Position numbers and translations under genes: made by a program. Under the pieces are notes generated by a model. The model was not told where the DNA came from. It ran no database searches and worked only from the letters and a program-made list of their open reading frames with translations. From Arthrobacter sp. C9C5 (GTDB lineage: Bacteria; Actinomycetota; Actinomycetes; Actinomycetales; Micrococcaceae): a DNA stretch of 64,000 bases. Shown here piece by piece: positions 63,003 to 64,000 of the stretch; position 1 is the first letter of the stretch; every line of letters begins with the position of its first letter. The stretch is from assembly GCF_013359735.1 (NCBI RefSeq), contig NZ_JABFMX010000005.1, forward strand, positions 124,001 through 188,000, in the 5' to 3' direction.

Positions 63003-63008
63003 AGCCTA
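63003..63008 (-). promoter_or_regulatory. Probable -10 box of mntR
   Basis: TAGGCT on the minus strand ends 7 bp before the mntR GTG and suggests a leaderless mRNA. Its first three bases are the stop codon of the upstream mntH gene, so the promoter is built into the end of that gene. A TTTCAC-like -35 box lies about 16 bp further upstream. Confidence 0.45.
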
Positions 63009-64000
63009 CCGTCCGGCGGCACCGGTGAAAGTGAGCCACAGCAGGACCAGGTTCAGCGCCACCACCAGGACCACGCTGACGACGGCTGCCACCCGCAGGG
63101 TCATACCGTCCGCAAACCGGCCCATCAGGGGCTTGCTGCTGGTCAGCACCACGAGCGGGACCAGCACGAACGGAATCCCGAAGCTGAGCACAACCTGGCT
63201 GAGCACCAGCCCCCAGGTGGGGTCGAAGCCGACGGCCAGCAGGACGACGGCGGGGATCAGGGTCAGCACCCGTCGCGTCATCAGCGGAATCCGGATCTTG
63301 AGCAGGCCCTGCATGATGGTGCCGCCGGCATAGCAGCCCACCGAGGTGGAGGCCAGACCGGAGGCAAGCAGACCGACGGCGAAGACCACACCGACCACCG
63401 GGCCGAGATTGGCCGTGATGGCGGCGTGGGCGCCCTCGATGGTGTCCGTGCCGCCTTCACCGCCCAGCGTGGACGCGGCCAGCAGCAGCATTCCGATGTT
63501 GACGATGCCGGCGACGGCCAGCGCCGCGACGACGTCCCAGCGCGTGGCCTTGATCAGCCGGGCAACGGCGTGCGGCGGGACATGCAGGTGCGGATCCGGG
63601 CGGTGCCGGTCCCGGGAGAGCGCCGAGTGGACGTAGATGGCGTGCGGCATCACGGTGGCGCCGAGCATGCTTGCGGCCAGCAGCACCGTGTCCGGGCCCT
63701 GGAAGCCGGGCACCAGCCCGGCCACGACTCCGCCCGGGTCGGGTGGGCTGATGAACAGTCCGGCCAGGAACCCGACGGTGATGATGCCCAGCAGGAACAT
63801 GATGACGAACTCGAAGGGGCGCTGCTGGTTGCGGCTCTGCACGGCGAGCAGGGCCATCGAAATGCCGCCCACAATGACGGCGCCGAGGGGCAGCGGGAGG
63901 CCGAAGAGCAGGTACAAAGCCACTGCGCCGCCCACCACCTCGGCGAGGTCGGTGGCTGCGGCCACAATTTCGGCCTGGACCCAGAAGGCGCGGCGCCAGG
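63006..64000 (-). CDS. mntH: NRAMP manganese transporter, N-terminus cut by window edge
   Basis: The frame is open from the right edge (WRRAFWVQAEIVAAATDLAEVVGG), so the start and the first helix with its DPGN motif lie outside. The 331 visible residues have eight to nine hydrophobic segments. MPHAIYVHSALSRD matches the conserved MPH motif of the sixth helix in NRAMP proteins, and ATDLAEVVGGAVAL the third helix. It should import Mn2+ with protons. It lies directly upstream of the mntR-like gene on the same strand. Confidence 0.9.
   Translation of the reverse strand, partial: WRRAFWVQAEIVAAATDLAEVVGGAVALYLLFGLPLPLGAVIVGGISMALLAVQSRNQQRPFEFVIMFLLGIITVGFLAGLFISPPDPGGVVAGLVPGFQGPDTVLLAASMLGATVMPHAIYVHSALSRDRHRPDPHLHVPPHAVARLIKATRWDVVAALAVAGIVNIGMLLLAASTLGGEGGTDTIEGAHAAITANLGPVVGVVFAVGLLASGLASTSVGCYAGGTIMQGLLKIRIPLMTRRVLTLIPAVVLLAVGFDPTWGLVLSQVVLSFGIPFVLVPLVVLTSSKPLMGRFADGMTLRVAAVVSVVLVVALNLVLLWLTFTGAAGR

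Overview
The window comes from a high-GC Gram-positive actinobacterium, most likely Arthrobacter, Pseudarthrobacter or another member of the Micrococcaceae. The evidence is a WhiB1-type regulator, the order ftsE-ftsX-M23 peptidase-smpB-ssrA with prfB just upstream, a GDH-180 type glutamate dehydrogenase, a PdtaS-like kinase, a tmRNA tag ending ALAA, frequent GTG starts, and -10 boxes a few bases before start codons that suggest leaderless mRNAs. No tRNA, rRNA, CRISPR array or intact mobile element was seen.

Layout. 1-4.5 kb: an Rv3235-like protein cut by the left edge, a LysM membrane protein, a conserved hypothetical protein, a small BldC/excisionase-like DNA-binding protein, and a two-gene CpaB/CpaE pair from a Tad (Flp pilus) system. 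4.5-12 kb: NAD-glutamate dehydrogenase, an orphan PdtaS-like histidine kinase, whiB1 and a small membrane protein. 12-16 kb: a very large FHA-FtsK/SpoIIIE ATPase related to the EccC/EssC motors of type VII secretion, without visible WXG100 partners.

16.3-44.1 kb is a cell-surface polysaccharide island. It opens with a galactofuranose module (glf, glfT2-like, Wzm/Wzt-like exporter). Next are four genes for a diacetamido-uronic acid sugar nucleotide (wbpA, wbpD, wbpE and wbpB types); a UDP-GlcNAc 2-epimerase on the other strand could complete a route to UDP-ManNAc3NAcA. The rest holds many glycosyltransferases, including two paralogous pairs, a PglK/MsbA-like ABC exporter, a DUF6541-like membrane protein, a DPM1-like transferase with a DUF2304 partner, an acyltransferase-3 protein and a large integral membrane protein of glycosyltransferase-39 type. 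An eroded IS110-family transposase lies at the island's edge (44.3-44.6 kb). A secreted GH25 lysozyme with ten FG-GAP-like repeats and galE follow.

48.8-53.7 kb: the rest of the Tad/Flp apparatus (tadA, tadB, tadC, a pilin-like protein with a KQPG repeat, two TadE-like proteins and one TadG-like protein). 53.7-59.3 kb: prfB, ftsE, ftsX, a coiled-coil M23 peptidase probably activated by FtsEX, smpB and tmRNA with a strong terminator. 59.3-64 kb: a tiny basic protein, a zinc-ribbon-like hypothetical protein, a DHA2-type MFS exporter, a crcB fluoride channel pair, a DtxR-family regulator with manganese-type ligands, and an mntH-like NRAMP transporter cut by the right edge.

Most polysaccharide and pilus genes are coupled by ATGA or GTGA overlaps, so they form long operons. 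All functions are inferred from sequence reading; no database search was run.
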